64,000 bases of DNA from Methylovorus mays (GTDB taxonomy: Bacteria; Pseudomonadota; Gammaproteobacteria; Burkholderiales; Methylophilaceae), in assembly GCF_020531915.1 (NCBI RefSeq), contig NZ_JAJAVG010000007.1, positions 285,847 through 349,846 of the forward strand, read 5' to 3'. A program made the translations under genes and the position numbers. Below the pieces are notes generated by a model. That model was not told the DNA's origin and did no database searches. It was given only the letters and a program-made list of their open reading frames with translations. Below are positions 39,225-48,218 of the stretch, piece by piece. Numbering within the stretch: the stretch's first letter is position 1; every line of letters starts with the position of its first letter.

Positions 39225-39848
39225 ATGAATTCACGTTCCAACGATTTACTGGTGGATGCCATCGCCAATGATGGCTATGCCATTACCCCTGATTTTCTGC
39301 CGCCTCACCTGATCAAGGCGCTGGCAGATGAAACAAAGGCCCTGCATGCGCAAGGCGCCCTGCAAGCGGCGACCACGGGGCTTTCCAGTCGCCGGTCGGC
39401 GGATAATGTCGGGCTGCGGGGTGACTTCATTCACTGGCTTGAGGACGACCTCGCCAGTCCGGCGCAGCAGGGTTATCTGGCCGCCATGCGGCAATTGCAG
39501 CAGGATTTCAATCAGGCATTGTTCATGGGGCTGTTTGAGCTGGAAACGCATCTGGCCATTTATCCGCCGGGGGCCGTGTACCGCAAGCATCTGGATCAGT
39601 TTCAGGGGCGTGCTGAGCGTCAGGTCAGCTGCATTCTGTATCTGAATGAAGACTGGCTGCCGGAAGACGGCGGCACCTTGCGCATCTACCTGAATGGCAG
39701 CGCCAGCGAACCCTATATGGACATCAGCCCGACCGGCGGTACGCTGGTCACCTTTCTCTCTGGCCGCTTCATGCATGAAGTCATGCCTTCACGCCGCGAG
39801 CGCATCAGCCTGACTGGCTGGTTCAGAACACGCAGCACTGCCATTTGA
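39225..39848 (+). CDS. 2-oxoglutarate/Fe(II) oxygenase, prolyl-4-hydroxylase type
   Basis: 207 residues. Iron ligands His122 and Asp124 (YRKHLDQF) and His184 (RFMHEV), and 2-oxoglutarate Arg193 (RISLTGWF), are in place. The C-terminal strand pattern resembles EGLN/HIF prolyl hydroxylases. A Pseudomonas relative hydroxylates a proline in EF-Tu; the target here is unknown. The stop overlaps the next ATG by one base, so the two genes are coupled. Confidence 0.92.
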   Translation: MNSRSNDLLVDAIANDGYAITPDFLPPHLIKALADETKALHAQGALQAATTGLSSRRSADNVGLRGDFIHWLEDDLASPAQQGYLAAMRQLQQDFNQALFMGLFELETHLAIYPPGAVYRKHLDQFQGRAERQVSCILYLNEDWLPEDGGTLRIYLNGSASEPYMDISPTGGTLVTFLSGRFMHEVMPSRRERISLTGWFRTRSTAI

Positions 39849-41314
39849 TGAACACACCACCAACCCCTTCGGCGGACATCGCCGCCATGTTTGCCCCGGA
39901 GACCTTCCGTGAGCTAGGGCATAAGCTGATCGATTTACTGGCAGATTACCTGGCTGGCAATCTGGCAGGGCAAGACCCGGTGATGCACTGGCAAGCCCCC
40001 GAGAAAGCCGACACGCAATGGCAAATGCCCTTGCCGCAGGAGCCGCTGCTGGATGCTGCCGGCTTACTCGCACGCCTGAAACATGACATCCTTCCTGCCA
40101 GTCTGGCGATTCATCACCCTCACAACATGGGGCATCAGGTGGCCACGCCATTGCCTGTGGCCGCCCTTTGTGATCTCGTCGCCGCCCTCACCAACCAGGC
40201 CATGGCCGTCTATGAAACCGGCCCCAGCGCCACCATGCTGGAGCGGCAAGTCCTGCGCTGGCTGGGCGAGCTGATCGGCTGGCAGGATGCGGGCGGCATA
40301 CTGACCTCGGGCGGCGCACAAGCCAATCTCACCGCCCTGCTCGCTGCGCGCCAGCATGCGGCCGATGTTTGGAAGCATGGCGTGGCCGACGTCAAACCCT
40401 TGCGCATTCTGGTGTCTGAGCATGCGCATTACTCCATCAGCCGCGCTGCGGGCATCATGGGGCTGGGCACCGATGCCGTCGTCAGCATTCCCACCGATAC
40501 GGAAGGCCGCATGCTGGTCAACGCGCTGGCCCTTGCCCACGCCGAAGCATTGGCAAACGACACGGCGATCATGGCCGTGGTCGCTACCGCAGGCTGCACC
40601 CCCACGGGCAGCATAGACCCCTTGCTGGAGATAGGCCGCTATTGTCGCGATCATGATTTATGGCTGCATGTGGATGGTGCGCATGGCGCGTCAGCCTTGC
40701 TTTCCGAACTGCATCGCCCAGCGCTGGAAGGCATTGCACTCGCCGACTCCGTAGTGTGGGATGGTCACAAACTGCTGTATATGCCCGCCGCTGTTTCCGC
40801 CGTGCTGTTTCGCAACACGGCCAGTAGTTTCCAGGCCTTCAGCCAGGATGCTTCCTACCTTTTTCAGGGCGGCGAGCATATTGAAGAAATGTATAACGTC
40901 AGCTACCGCACACTGGAATGCACCAAGCGCATGATGGGCTTGAAGCTGTGGGTGGCGTTTTCACTGTATGGCGTGCGCGGCATGGCGCAACTGCTGGACA
41001 GCGCCTTTGCCAAGGCGCGCTTGCTGGCGCAAAAGCTGGAGGCGCATCCGGACTTTGAACTGCTCATGCAGCCGCAAACCAATATCGTCTGTTTCCGCCA
41101 TCGCCCGGCGGCACTGGAAGGCAGCGCGCTGGATATGCACCAGAGCCGCCTGCGCGAGCAACTGGTACAGAGCGGCCGCTTTCATTTAACACGCGTGACG
41201 CTGGAAGGCCGCGTCTGGCTACGCACTACGTTGATGAACCCATACACCCAATCAGAAGATATGGATGAACTGTTGCTGGCGCTGAATCAGCTGGGCCAAC
41301 AAGCCCAGGCCTGA
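39848..41314 (+). CDS. PLP-dependent group II amino-acid decarboxylase
   Basis: 488 residues from the ATG at 39848. Fold-type I with His194 in VSEHAHYS stacking on the cofactor, Asp276 in LHVDGAHG and Lys308 in VWDGHKLLYMP as Schiff base. It is closest to the aspartate/diaminobutyrate/tryptophan-decarboxylase-like group; the substrate cannot be fixed from sequence. It shares a TGATG junction with the oxygenase gene. Confidence 0.92.
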   Translation: MNTPPTPSADIAAMFAPETFRELGHKLIDLLADYLAGNLAGQDPVMHWQAPEKADTQWQMPLPQEPLLDAAGLLARLKHDILPASLAIHHPHNMGHQVATPLPVAALCDLVAALTNQAMAVYETGPSATMLERQVLRWLGELIGWQDAGGILTSGGAQANLTALLAARQHAADVWKHGVADVKPLRILVSEHAHYSISRAAGIMGLGTDAVVSIPTDTEGRMLVNALALAHAEALANDTAIMAVVATAGCTPTGSIDPLLEIGRYCRDHDLWLHVDGAHGASALLSELHRPALEGIALADSVVWDGHKLLYMPAAVSAVLFRNTASSFQAFSQDASYLFQGGEHIEEMYNVSYRTLECTKRMMGLKLWVAFSLYGVRGMAQLLDSAFAKARLLAQKLEAHPDFELLMQPQTNIVCFRHRPAALEGSALDMHQSRLREQLVQSGRFHLTRVTLEGRVWLRTTLMNPYTQSEDMDELLLALNQLGQQAQA

Positions 41315-41474
41315 CAGCTTGGGATATGCGTTTTTCTGTTTGATCGGCTCTATATTATCGAACCTGTATTGCCGGAACCGCCCGCCTATTCAGGTCCGCA
41401 AGGGTTGCGTGGGGATGAGGCACCGAGGTGAGCACGCCCGAGAAATAGCGTTGCTCACTATCCTGGCAGAATAA

Positions 41475-42329
41475 TCAAGATTCCAGGTTTTCCTGTTCCA
41501 GCAGCGTCGCATAGCCTATTTGATAATCCGGATAGCGCAACTGAAACCCCGTATGCCGCAGACGCTGATTGCTCAGGCGCTTGTTGCCGCATACCGCAGG
41601 CGCATCCTGCGGAGCATCCGGCACACCCATCTGCTGCGCCAGCCATTGCAGCACCTCGTATTGCGATGCGGGCCGGTCATCCGTCACCACATACAGCGGC
41701 TCCACCGGCTTGCCTGCAAACAGCTGCTTGACCAGGTAGGCAATCGCGGCCGCGCCATCATCCCGATGGATGCGGTTGGTCCAGCCATTTTGCGCGGGCC
41801 AGCGCGCAGGCTCACGCGCCAGATCCAGCATACGGCGGCGGCCAGGGCCGTAGATGCCCGAGAAACGCAGAATGGTATGCGTGGCAGGATATTCACGCGC
41901 CAATAACTGCTCTGCCTGCAACATGCGTTCGCCACTGAAACCATCCGGCACCGGTATCGTGGCTTCATCCAGCAGATCATCGCTCACCTGCCCGTACACA
42001 CCCGTGCTGGAGACAAAAAGCACATGCTCAGGTGGCGCTTGCCGCAGGGCCGTCAGGGTATTGCGCAAACCATCCACATAATGCGCACGGTAACTGTCAT
42101 CGCGATGCGCATCCGCCGCCACGCAATAAATCACGATACGGGGCTTCAAGGCCGCCAACCCCTGCAAGGTTTCAGGCCGCGTCACATCCGCCTGTACCAG
42201 ATGCACGCCAGCCGGCAATGCCGTGGCGCTGCGTTTCACCCCATAGACCTCCAGCCCGCTATCCTGCAGCAGGCTTGCCACCGCCTGCCCCAGATCACCG
42301 CAGCCCACTACCAGTGCACGATCTGCCAT
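41475..42329 (-). CDS. NAD-dependent epimerase/dehydratase-family protein (YeeZ-like)
   Basis: 284 residues, extended SDR fold. The nucleotide motif VVGCGDLGQ is at the N-terminus, SSTGVYG at the active-site strand, and RFSGIYGPGR later. The usual catalytic YxxxK is replaced by GERMLQAEQ, as in the YeeZ group. Function unknown. It starts one base after the NUDIX gene. Confidence 0.88.
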   Translation of the reverse strand: MADRALVVGCGDLGQAVASLLQDSGLEVYGVKRSATALPAGVHLVQADVTRPETLQGLAALKPRIVIYCVAADAHRDDSYRAHYVDGLRNTLTALRQAPPEHVLFVSSTGVYGQVSDDLLDEATIPVPDGFSGERMLQAEQLLAREYPATHTILRFSGIYGPGRRRMLDLAREPARWPAQNGWTNRIHRDDGAAAIAYLVKQLFAGKPVEPLYVVTDDRPASQYEVLQWLAQQMGVPDAPQDAPAVCGNKRLSNQRLRHTGFQLRYPDYQIGYATLLEQENLES

Positions 42330-42330
42330 C

Positions 42331-42906
42331 TCAACCCTGCGCTGGCATCGGCTGCCATTGGCCAGACAAATACTTCTCCGCCCACATCAACGCCACGATG
42401 GTTTTGCCATCGGTAATCTCACCACGCTGCACCATCGCCAGGCAATCCTGCAAACTGGCATCGATGATATGCAAGGCCTCGTCCTCATCGCGCTTGTGCT
42501 CACCGGCGGTAAGGCCACGTGCCAGATAGATGTGAATCACCTCATTTGAGTAGCCAATGCAGGGATGCTGCAGACCGAGGTACACCCACTCCTTGGCGGT
42601 GTACCCGGTTTCCTCCAGCAACTCGCGCTGCCCGGTCAGCAGAGGCGCCTCACCCTGATCAATCTTGCCCGCCGGCAACTCGATAAACACCCGGCGCAAA
42701 GGGTAGCGGAACTGCCGCTCCAGTATCAAATGGCCGTTATCCAGCACCGCCACCATTACTACAGCGCCAGGGTGCAACACATACTCGCGCTGGCTTTGCC
42801 CGCCATTAGGCAAGCGCACCTGGTCGCGGCGCGCCGTCAGCATACCGCCCGAGGCGATTACTTCAGAAGAGATGGGGGTTTCGATGAGGTCGTTGTCGTT
42901 GTGCAT
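42331..42906 (-). CDS. NUDIX hydrolase, ADP-ribose pyrophosphatase type
   Basis: 191 residues from the ATG at 42906 (MHNDNDLIET); a start at 42957 is also open and neither has a strong ribosome site. The Nudix box is complete (GKIDQGE...RELLEETGY). The preceding LILERQFRYPLRRVFIELPAG is the usual signature of ADP-sugar pyrophosphatases. It removes ADP-ribose or related nucleotides. Confidence 0.93.
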   Translation of the reverse strand: MHNDNDLIETPISSEVIASGGMLTARRDQVRLPNGGQSQREYVLHPGAVVMVAVLDNGHLILERQFRYPLRRVFIELPAGKIDQGEAPLLTGQRELLEETGYTAKEWVYLGLQHPCIGYSNEVIHIYLARGLTAGEHKRDEDEALHIIDASLQDCLAMVQRGEITDGKTIVALMWAEKYLSGQWQPMPAQG

Positions 42907-42995
42907 GGGAAGAGGAATTAGTAGGTAGAGGGTTGAGTTTAAGCGATAGCGGGGCATTCGGCTATCGGAGGTCAGCTCTCAAGAGGAAGTGAATG

Positions 42996-43020
42996 TAACG
43001 TTTAGTCAATAGTTACGCTA
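42996..43020 (+). repeat. Imperfect direct repeat, left copy
   Basis: Matches 44733-44757 in 19 of 25 bases, including an identical TAACG and AATAGTTAC. The two copies flank the AT-rich orphan gene. Confidence 0.35.
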
Positions 43021-43066
43021 TCGTTGCTCACCTAGATAAAAGAATGGCGCCCCTCGTAGAATCATC

Positions 43067-44647
43067 TCAGGTAAATGCCATTTTTAAGTTTTCCATTATT
43101 CGGTCAGTAGTATCCTCAATCAGTTTTGATCTTCGCCACTTTTTTACTTTCGGACCTAGCATCTGATCGAAAGTAAAAGTCGAGGTCCTTAGGTCGGAAG
43201 AAAGGATGGAAGCCTCTTTCAGAAAATCTTGTAGATTAATCAAACCATCCTCAATAGCACCCATGAGATTTTCGAACTCCGCAATGCTTATGATAAATAT
43301 ATTATTCAAAGGTAATCTTTGAAGCTGCCGGGCTGATGGTACGGAATACTTTCTAGGATCAGTAAAACGCGTCAAGACTTCCGGACCTAGCAGCCTAATC
43401 AATTGCTCCCCTGAACATATATTCAACTGCCGGCTAGTAACAATAACTAAGTAATCAATAGCACTAGTTAATGGCTGAGTGTATGAGTACCCATTTCTGA
43501 TCAAATCCCCGACTCTCCAACCTTGTACCATTGCCTCTTTAACCCTTTTTAATTTACTAAATAGGCGAGACTCTCTATCGGTGATTAGAATTTCATCACG
43601 AAACAGACTCATTTTTGCCTCGACCATGACGTTTCCTGACGGGCTGGGGATAATGACTTCAACAGCTGGATTATTCGGCAAACCCTGCCGAATTTCCTGT
43701 TCACTTATGTAAGGAAGTTTAGTTGAGTCAATTAGAGAAACTACATAACTTTCAAATATTTTTGAAAAATTATCCGTATAGCTCTGCCCATGTAGTGCCA
43801 AACTATTATGTACTGCGTCCTCCATTCCGCGTGCAAAGACCAGTCGATGCCAAATCACTAACTGGCCATTCGGATATCGTAAAAATGGATATCGTGAAAA
43901 CCAAGGAAATTCATTAATTTCTGATACTGGGCGTATATTCGCTATTCCGCCAGGTAGATCTTTTCTAGCCTGAAGCTCCTCTTGCAAAATATTTCTTAAC
44001 TCACCATAGGTTTTACTAAATCTTTGAATAAATTGATCAACAACCACTCCATATATCGATTTAAGATGATTGAAATAATTACTATCAACCAGAAAACTAT
44101 TTTTCATTACTGCTGCATACGCAGTAAAACTAATCTCCATGAAGATATCTGGATCACAGCCAAAAGTATTTATGAATTGCACTCGGCAAGGATGCGCTTC
44201 ATCAAGTTGCGCTATAAGTGCTGGCCAGCGGACAAATGACAGAGTCTCTTTCTGCTGAAAAAGAAGTTGAGGATATGCTAAAGCACGAATCATGCGCAAA
44301 GCCCAGGAGGAGTCATCCCCTTGGCTTTTTTCCGGATCTGGTGCAACCTCCCAAAGCTCATGACGGAGCTCATTAAAAACCTGTTCAGAACATAACTTCC
44401 CATCTGTAAGATGAATAGAGGAATCCTCTATGGCCAACTTTGCGATGAGTAGTGTTATCCATGGTGCGCTTTGTATTTCGTCGATACTTCTTTTACCTGC
44501 GTTTTCTCTTAAGATGGATAAAGAAACGTTAATTATAGACGTGAGAGAGTAATTTCTTAGCTTTCGCCTAATCCGCTTAGTGGCTTCTTGATATGAATTA
44601 CCAACAACACGAGGTGGAGTTGAACTATTGAAATAAGTTACACCCAT
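43067..44647 (-). CDS. AT-rich orphan protein, possible PD-(D/E)XK nuclease
   Basis: 526 residues from an ATG at 44647 with a weak ribosome site. I do not recognise the family. In the middle, KIFESYVVSLID (about 296-307) is followed by AVEVIIPSPSGNVMVEAKMSL (Glu330, Glu343-x-Lys345). This looks like the E...(D/E)...ExK core of PD-(D/E)XK nucleases. There is no signal or membrane segment. Codon use and base composition are clearly more AT-rich than every neighbour, suggesting recent transfer. It lies just 3' of tRNA-Pro(CGG). A defence role is possible but unproven. Confidence 0.78.
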   Translation of the reverse strand: MGVTYFNSSTPPRVVGNSYQEATKRIRRKLRNYSLTSIINVSLSILRENAGKRSIDEIQSAPWITLLIAKLAIEDSSIHLTDGKLCSEQVFNELRHELWEVAPDPEKSQGDDSSWALRMIRALAYPQLLFQQKETLSFVRWPALIAQLDEAHPCRVQFINTFGCDPDIFMEISFTAYAAVMKNSFLVDSNYFNHLKSIYGVVVDQFIQRFSKTYGELRNILQEELQARKDLPGGIANIRPVSEINEFPWFSRYPFLRYPNGQLVIWHRLVFARGMEDAVHNSLALHGQSYTDNFSKIFESYVVSLIDSTKLPYISEQEIRQGLPNNPAVEVIIPSPSGNVMVEAKMSLFRDEILITDRESRLFSKLKRVKEAMVQGWRVGDLIRNGYSYTQPLTSAIDYLVIVTSRQLNICSGEQLIRLLGPEVLTRFTDPRKYSVPSARQLQRLPLNNIFIISIAEFENLMGAIEDGLINLQDFLKEASILSSDLRTSTFTFDQMLGPKVKKWRRSKLIEDTTDRIMENLKMAFT

Positions 44648-44732
44648 ATCTTATCTAGCCTTTTTATCAGAAAGAACGAAACCTCAATTAGACAGTAGCT
44701 ATTGAATACTATGAAAAGAGCTTATGCAGCTC

Positions 44733-44757
44733 TAACGATAACTTAATAGTTACTATA
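44733..44757 (+). repeat. Imperfect direct repeat, right copy
   Basis: Partner of 42996-43020. It ends 8 bases from the 3' end of tRNA-Pro(CGG). Confidence 0.35.
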
Positions 44758-44764
44758 AGTTTGT

Positions 44765-44841
44765 TGGTCGGGGTGAGAGGATTCGAACCTCCGGCCTCCG
44801 CGTCCCGAACGCGGCGCTCTACCAGGCTAAGCTACACCCCG
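44765..44841 (-). tRNA. tRNA-Pro (CGG)
   Basis: 77 nt with encoded CCA. Acceptor CGGGGTG/CACCCCG, T-loop TTCGAATC, anticodon loop TTCGGGA in a CCGCG/CGCGG stem, giving CGG. It lies between the nuo operon end and the AT-rich orphan. Confidence 0.95.
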
Positions 44842-44907
44842 GAAGCCATGCGGGTGATGGCGAATGGAGGTTTAATTATCCTGGTGCTGACAGCAAAATT
44901 CAACTGA

Positions 44908-44938
44908 CAAGCCGCTCTCACTGGATGTGGGCGGCTTG
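44908..44938 (-). terminator. Hairpin at the end of the nuo operon
   Basis: CAAGCCGC (44908-44915) pairs with GCGGCTTG (44931-44938), with extra pairing inside the loop. It lies 11 nt after the last stop; a modest T-rich stretch (GAATTTTG) follows on the minus strand. Confidence 0.5.
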
Positions 44939-44949
44939 ATAGCGCAGGC

Positions 44950-45246
44950 TCAGGCGCGGTTAAGCCAGAAGTAGCGGTAGACGAAGCCGGGGAAGGCGAA
45001 GACGAGGAACAGGCTGCCGGTGGTGGCATAGAATTCCCAGCCTTGGGGGAATGCCTGGCCCATGGTGGAGAGTTCGGCGTAGTGGGCGATGCCACCGGCG
45101 ACGAAGTACATCACGATGAGCTCGAGCAGGCACCAGCCAGTGTGCTTGGTGCCGCCTTTAAGCGGGATCACGAAAAACAGGCGTTCGGAAAACCAGGGCA
45201 TATTTGCCAGCACCAGGGCCAGCAACAGCAAAATCGTTTGTGTCAT
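44950..45246 (-). CDS. DUF2818 membrane protein
   Basis: 98 residues with three hydrophobic helices (LLLLALVLANMPWF, LLELIVMYFVAGGIA, GSLFLVFAFPGFVYRYF). It is the small gene that follows nuoN in Betaproteobacteria and is assigned to DUF2818. An accessory role for complex I is likely from context but not shown. Confidence 0.9.
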   Translation of the reverse strand: MTQTILLLLALVLANMPWFSERLFFVIPLKGGTKHTGWCLLELIVMYFVAGGIAHYAELSTMGQAFPQGWEFYATTGSLFLVFAFPGFVYRYFWLNRA

Positions 45247-45255
45247 GTCAGCTAC

Positions 45256-46707
45256 TTATTGAAAACTGTGGGTGATGGCGTAAGCGCAAATATCCATCAA
45301 TCGTTGCGGGAACATGCCGAGTGCGAGCAATAGCAACGCATTCAGGCTGAGCAGCACTTTCATGTCGATCGGGGCTTTGATCGGCGTGTTATCCAGTGGT
45401 TCATCAAAGTACATGAGTTTGACCACGCGCAGGTAGTAGAAACCACCAATCGCGGCCATAACCACGGCAAAGATGACGAGGCCAACAAAGCCAGCCTGGA
45501 GCGCCGCCTGCAGCACGGCAAACTTGGCGTAGAAGCCGAGCGTAGGTGGCACACCGGCCATGGAGAACATGATGATGAGCATGAGGAAGGCATACCACGG
45601 GCTGCGCTGGTTCAGGCCTTTCAGGTCTTCCAGGTTATCGGCCTCAAAGCCTTTGCGTGAGAGCAAGAGCATGATGCCGAAGCCACCCAGGGTCATCAGC
45701 ACATAGGCCATGATGTAAAACATGGCGGACACATAACCATTGGTGCCCGCACTCATGAAGCCATACAGCAGGTAGCCCACATGCGAGATGGTGGAATAGG
45801 CCAGCATGCGCTTGAGGTTGGTTTGCGCAATGGCGGTGATATTACCGATGAGGATGGACAGCACGGCCATGATGGCGAGCATGCCCTGCCAATCGATGGC
45901 GAGCACATAGAGCCCTTGGATCAGCAGGCGGATCATGAAGGCAAACGCGGCCAGCTTGGTTACCGAGCCAATGAACAGCGTGACCGCCGTTGGCGCACCA
46001 TGGTACACATCTGGCACCCACATCTGGAACGGCACGGCACCGAGTTTGAAGCCCAGGCCGGCGATCAGGAATACCACGCCCAGCACCAGCACCGAGCGAT
46101 CTGGCGCGCCCTGCAGCAGGGCATTGGCGACTTCGGCAACATCGAGCGTACCGGTCACGCCGTACAGCATGGACATGCCATACAGCAGCATGCCGGAAGA
46201 CAGCGCGCCCAGCACAAAATACTTCATGGCGGCTTCGGTAGCGCGCGGATTGTCCCTGTCCATGGCGACCAGTGCATACAGACACAACGACAGCAGCTCC
46301 AGGCCCATGTAGAGCGTGAGGAAGTGCTGGCCGGAGACCATGATCATCATGCCCAGCAAGGCAAACAGCGTGAGGGCAAAATACTCTCCGCGGAACATGT
46401 CGCGCAGAGAAACATATTGGCGGGTGTAGACCAGCATGACCGATGTTGTCAGGTACATCATCAGCTTGAGCACATCGGACAAGGGGTCATCGACAAACAT
46501 GCCATTGAAGGCATAGCTCACCACCGAGACATTATGCGTGCACGCCGTGACGACTGCCGCTGCTGCGAGGCCGAGCTGGGTGAAGATGTATATCAGGGAG
46601 CGATTGTGTGACTTGAGGAAAAGGTCCAGAAGCAGCACGAACATCGCCATACAGAGAATGATGATCTCCGGCAAGGCGGCATACAGGTCGGATTGAATCG
46701 CGTTCAT
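45256..46707 (-). CDS. nuoN: NADH-quinone oxidoreductase subunit N
   Basis: 483 residues, about 14 membrane helices, Mrp-antiporter-like. The proton-channel motif YMGLELLSLCLYAL with its Glu and the AYSTISHVGYLLYG segment are present. Membrane arm of complex I, proton pumping. It lies 29 nt after nuoM. Confidence 0.96.
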   Translation of the reverse strand: MNAIQSDLYAALPEIIILCMAMFVLLLDLFLKSHNRSLIYIFTQLGLAAAAVVTACTHNVSVVSYAFNGMFVDDPLSDVLKLMMYLTTSVMLVYTRQYVSLRDMFRGEYFALTLFALLGMMIMVSGQHFLTLYMGLELLSLCLYALVAMDRDNPRATEAAMKYFVLGALSSGMLLYGMSMLYGVTGTLDVAEVANALLQGAPDRSVLVLGVVFLIAGLGFKLGAVPFQMWVPDVYHGAPTAVTLFIGSVTKLAAFAFMIRLLIQGLYVLAIDWQGMLAIMAVLSILIGNITAIAQTNLKRMLAYSTISHVGYLLYGFMSAGTNGYVSAMFYIMAYVLMTLGGFGIMLLLSRKGFEADNLEDLKGLNQRSPWYAFLMLIIMFSMAGVPPTLGFYAKFAVLQAALQAGFVGLVIFAVVMAAIGGFYYLRVVKLMYFDEPLDNTPIKAPIDMKVLLSLNALLLLALGMFPQRLMDICAYAITHSFQ

Positions 46708-46736
46708 TGGCTGGTTCGCTTGTTATCTAGGCATTA

Positions 46737-48215
46737 TCAAAGCAGCTTGCTCTGCGCCATGTGCGCGAGCAGGTTGTTCACGGTGGCGTGTGTCATTTCG
46801 GTAATCGGGTGCGGATACACACCGAACCCGATTACCAGTACAGCCAACACCGACAGGATGAAAAATTCGCGTCGGTTCAGGTCCTTCAGCGCGGCCACAT
46901 GGGCATTGCCAATCTCACCATAGAACACGCGCTTCACCATCCACAGCGTGTAGGCTGCGCCCAGGATCAGCGTGGTTGAGGCAAGGAAGGCAAACCAGAA
47001 GTTGGCCTGCAAGGCGCCCAGAATCACCATGAATTCCCCCACAAAGCCGGAGGTGCCTGGCAAACCGGCATTGGCCATGCCAAACAACACGGCAAAGGCG
47101 GCAAATGTTGGCATGGTATTGACCACACCGCCGTAATCGGCGATCTGGCGACTATGCATGCGGTCATACAGCACGCCCACCGACAGGAACATGGCGCTGG
47201 AAACGAAGCCGTGCGAAATCATCTGCACAATCGCGCCTTCCATGCCCAGCGGATTGAAAATGAAGAAGCCCAGCGTGACAAAGCCCATGTGCGAAATCGA
47301 CGAATAGGCGATCAGCTTTTTCATGTCTTTTTGCACCAGCGCCACCAGGGCGATATACACCACGGCAATCAGCGACAGCGTAATCATGAAGCCAGAGAGG
47401 TAATGCGCAGCATCTGGCGCAATCGGCATGGCAAAGCGCAGGAAACTGTAGCCGCCAAGCTTGAGGGCAATGGCCGCCAGCACCACGGAACCGCCCGTTG
47501 GCGCCTCCACGTGGGCATCCGGCAGCCAGGTATGCACCGGCCACATCGGTACCTTGACGGCAAACGCCATGAAGAAGGCCAAGAAGATCAGGATCTGTGC
47601 CTTGAAGCTGAGCGGCAACTGGTAGTAATCCACCAGCTCAAAACTATTGCTCTGGTGATAGAGATAGATGAAGGCCACCAGCATCAGCAGGGAGCCGATG
47701 AAGGTATAGAGGAAGAACTTGATGGTGGCATAGACGCGGTTAGGCCCACCCCAGATACCGATCACCAGGAACATGGGGATCAGCATCGCTTCCCAGAACA
47801 TGTAATAAAGAATGGCATCCAGCGCGGCAAACACGCCGATCATCAGGCCAGACATGATCAGGAATGCCGCCATGTATTGCGCCACGCGTTTCTCGATCAC
47901 TTCCCAGCCGGCAATCACCACAATCACCGTGGTAAAGCTGGTAAGGATGATCAGCGGTACGGCCAGGCCGTCAACACCCAGGTGGTAATTGATATTGAAG
48001 GAAGTGATCCAGCGGTGGCCTTCCTGAAACTGAAAGCCGCCATCCATCATGTTGAAATGGGTATACAAGGGCAACGTGACCAGGAAAGCCGCGATACTGC
48101 CGAACAAGGCCAGCCAGCGCGCCAGACGTGCGTTCTGATCACCGCCCGTGCACAGCACCAGCACCCCGGCGAAAATAGGTACCCAGATACTTAGACTAAG
48201 AATAGGCCAATCCAC
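46737..48215 (-). CDS. nuoM: NADH-quinone oxidoreductase subunit M
   Basis: 492 residues, about 14 helices; key Glu in YYMFWEAMLIPMFLVIG and Lys in MKKLIAYSSISHMG. Membrane arm, proton pumping. The start is GTG, three bases after the nuoL stop. Confidence 0.96.
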   Translation of the reverse strand: MDWPILSLSIWVPIFAGVLVLCTGGDQNARLARWLALFGSIAAFLVTLPLYTHFNMMDGGFQFQEGHRWITSFNINYHLGVDGLAVPLIILTSFTTVIVVIAGWEVIEKRVAQYMAAFLIMSGLMIGVFAALDAILYYMFWEAMLIPMFLVIGIWGGPNRVYATIKFFLYTFIGSLLMLVAFIYLYHQSNSFELVDYYQLPLSFKAQILIFLAFFMAFAVKVPMWPVHTWLPDAHVEAPTGGSVVLAAIALKLGGYSFLRFAMPIAPDAAHYLSGFMITLSLIAVVYIALVALVQKDMKKLIAYSSISHMGFVTLGFFIFNPLGMEGAIVQMISHGFVSSAMFLSVGVLYDRMHSRQIADYGGVVNTMPTFAAFAVLFGMANAGLPGTSGFVGEFMVILGALQANFWFAFLASTTLILGAAYTLWMVKRVFYGEIGNAHVAALKDLNRREFFILSVLAVLVIGFGVYPHPITEMTHATVNNLLAHMAQSKLL

Positions 48216-48218
48216 CGC

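Noticed and set aside
42960-43066. Search for a copy of the tRNA-Pro(CGG) 3' end as an integration scar
   Set aside because: No duplicate of the tRNA end is visible downstream of the AT-rich gene; only the weaker direct repeats were found.
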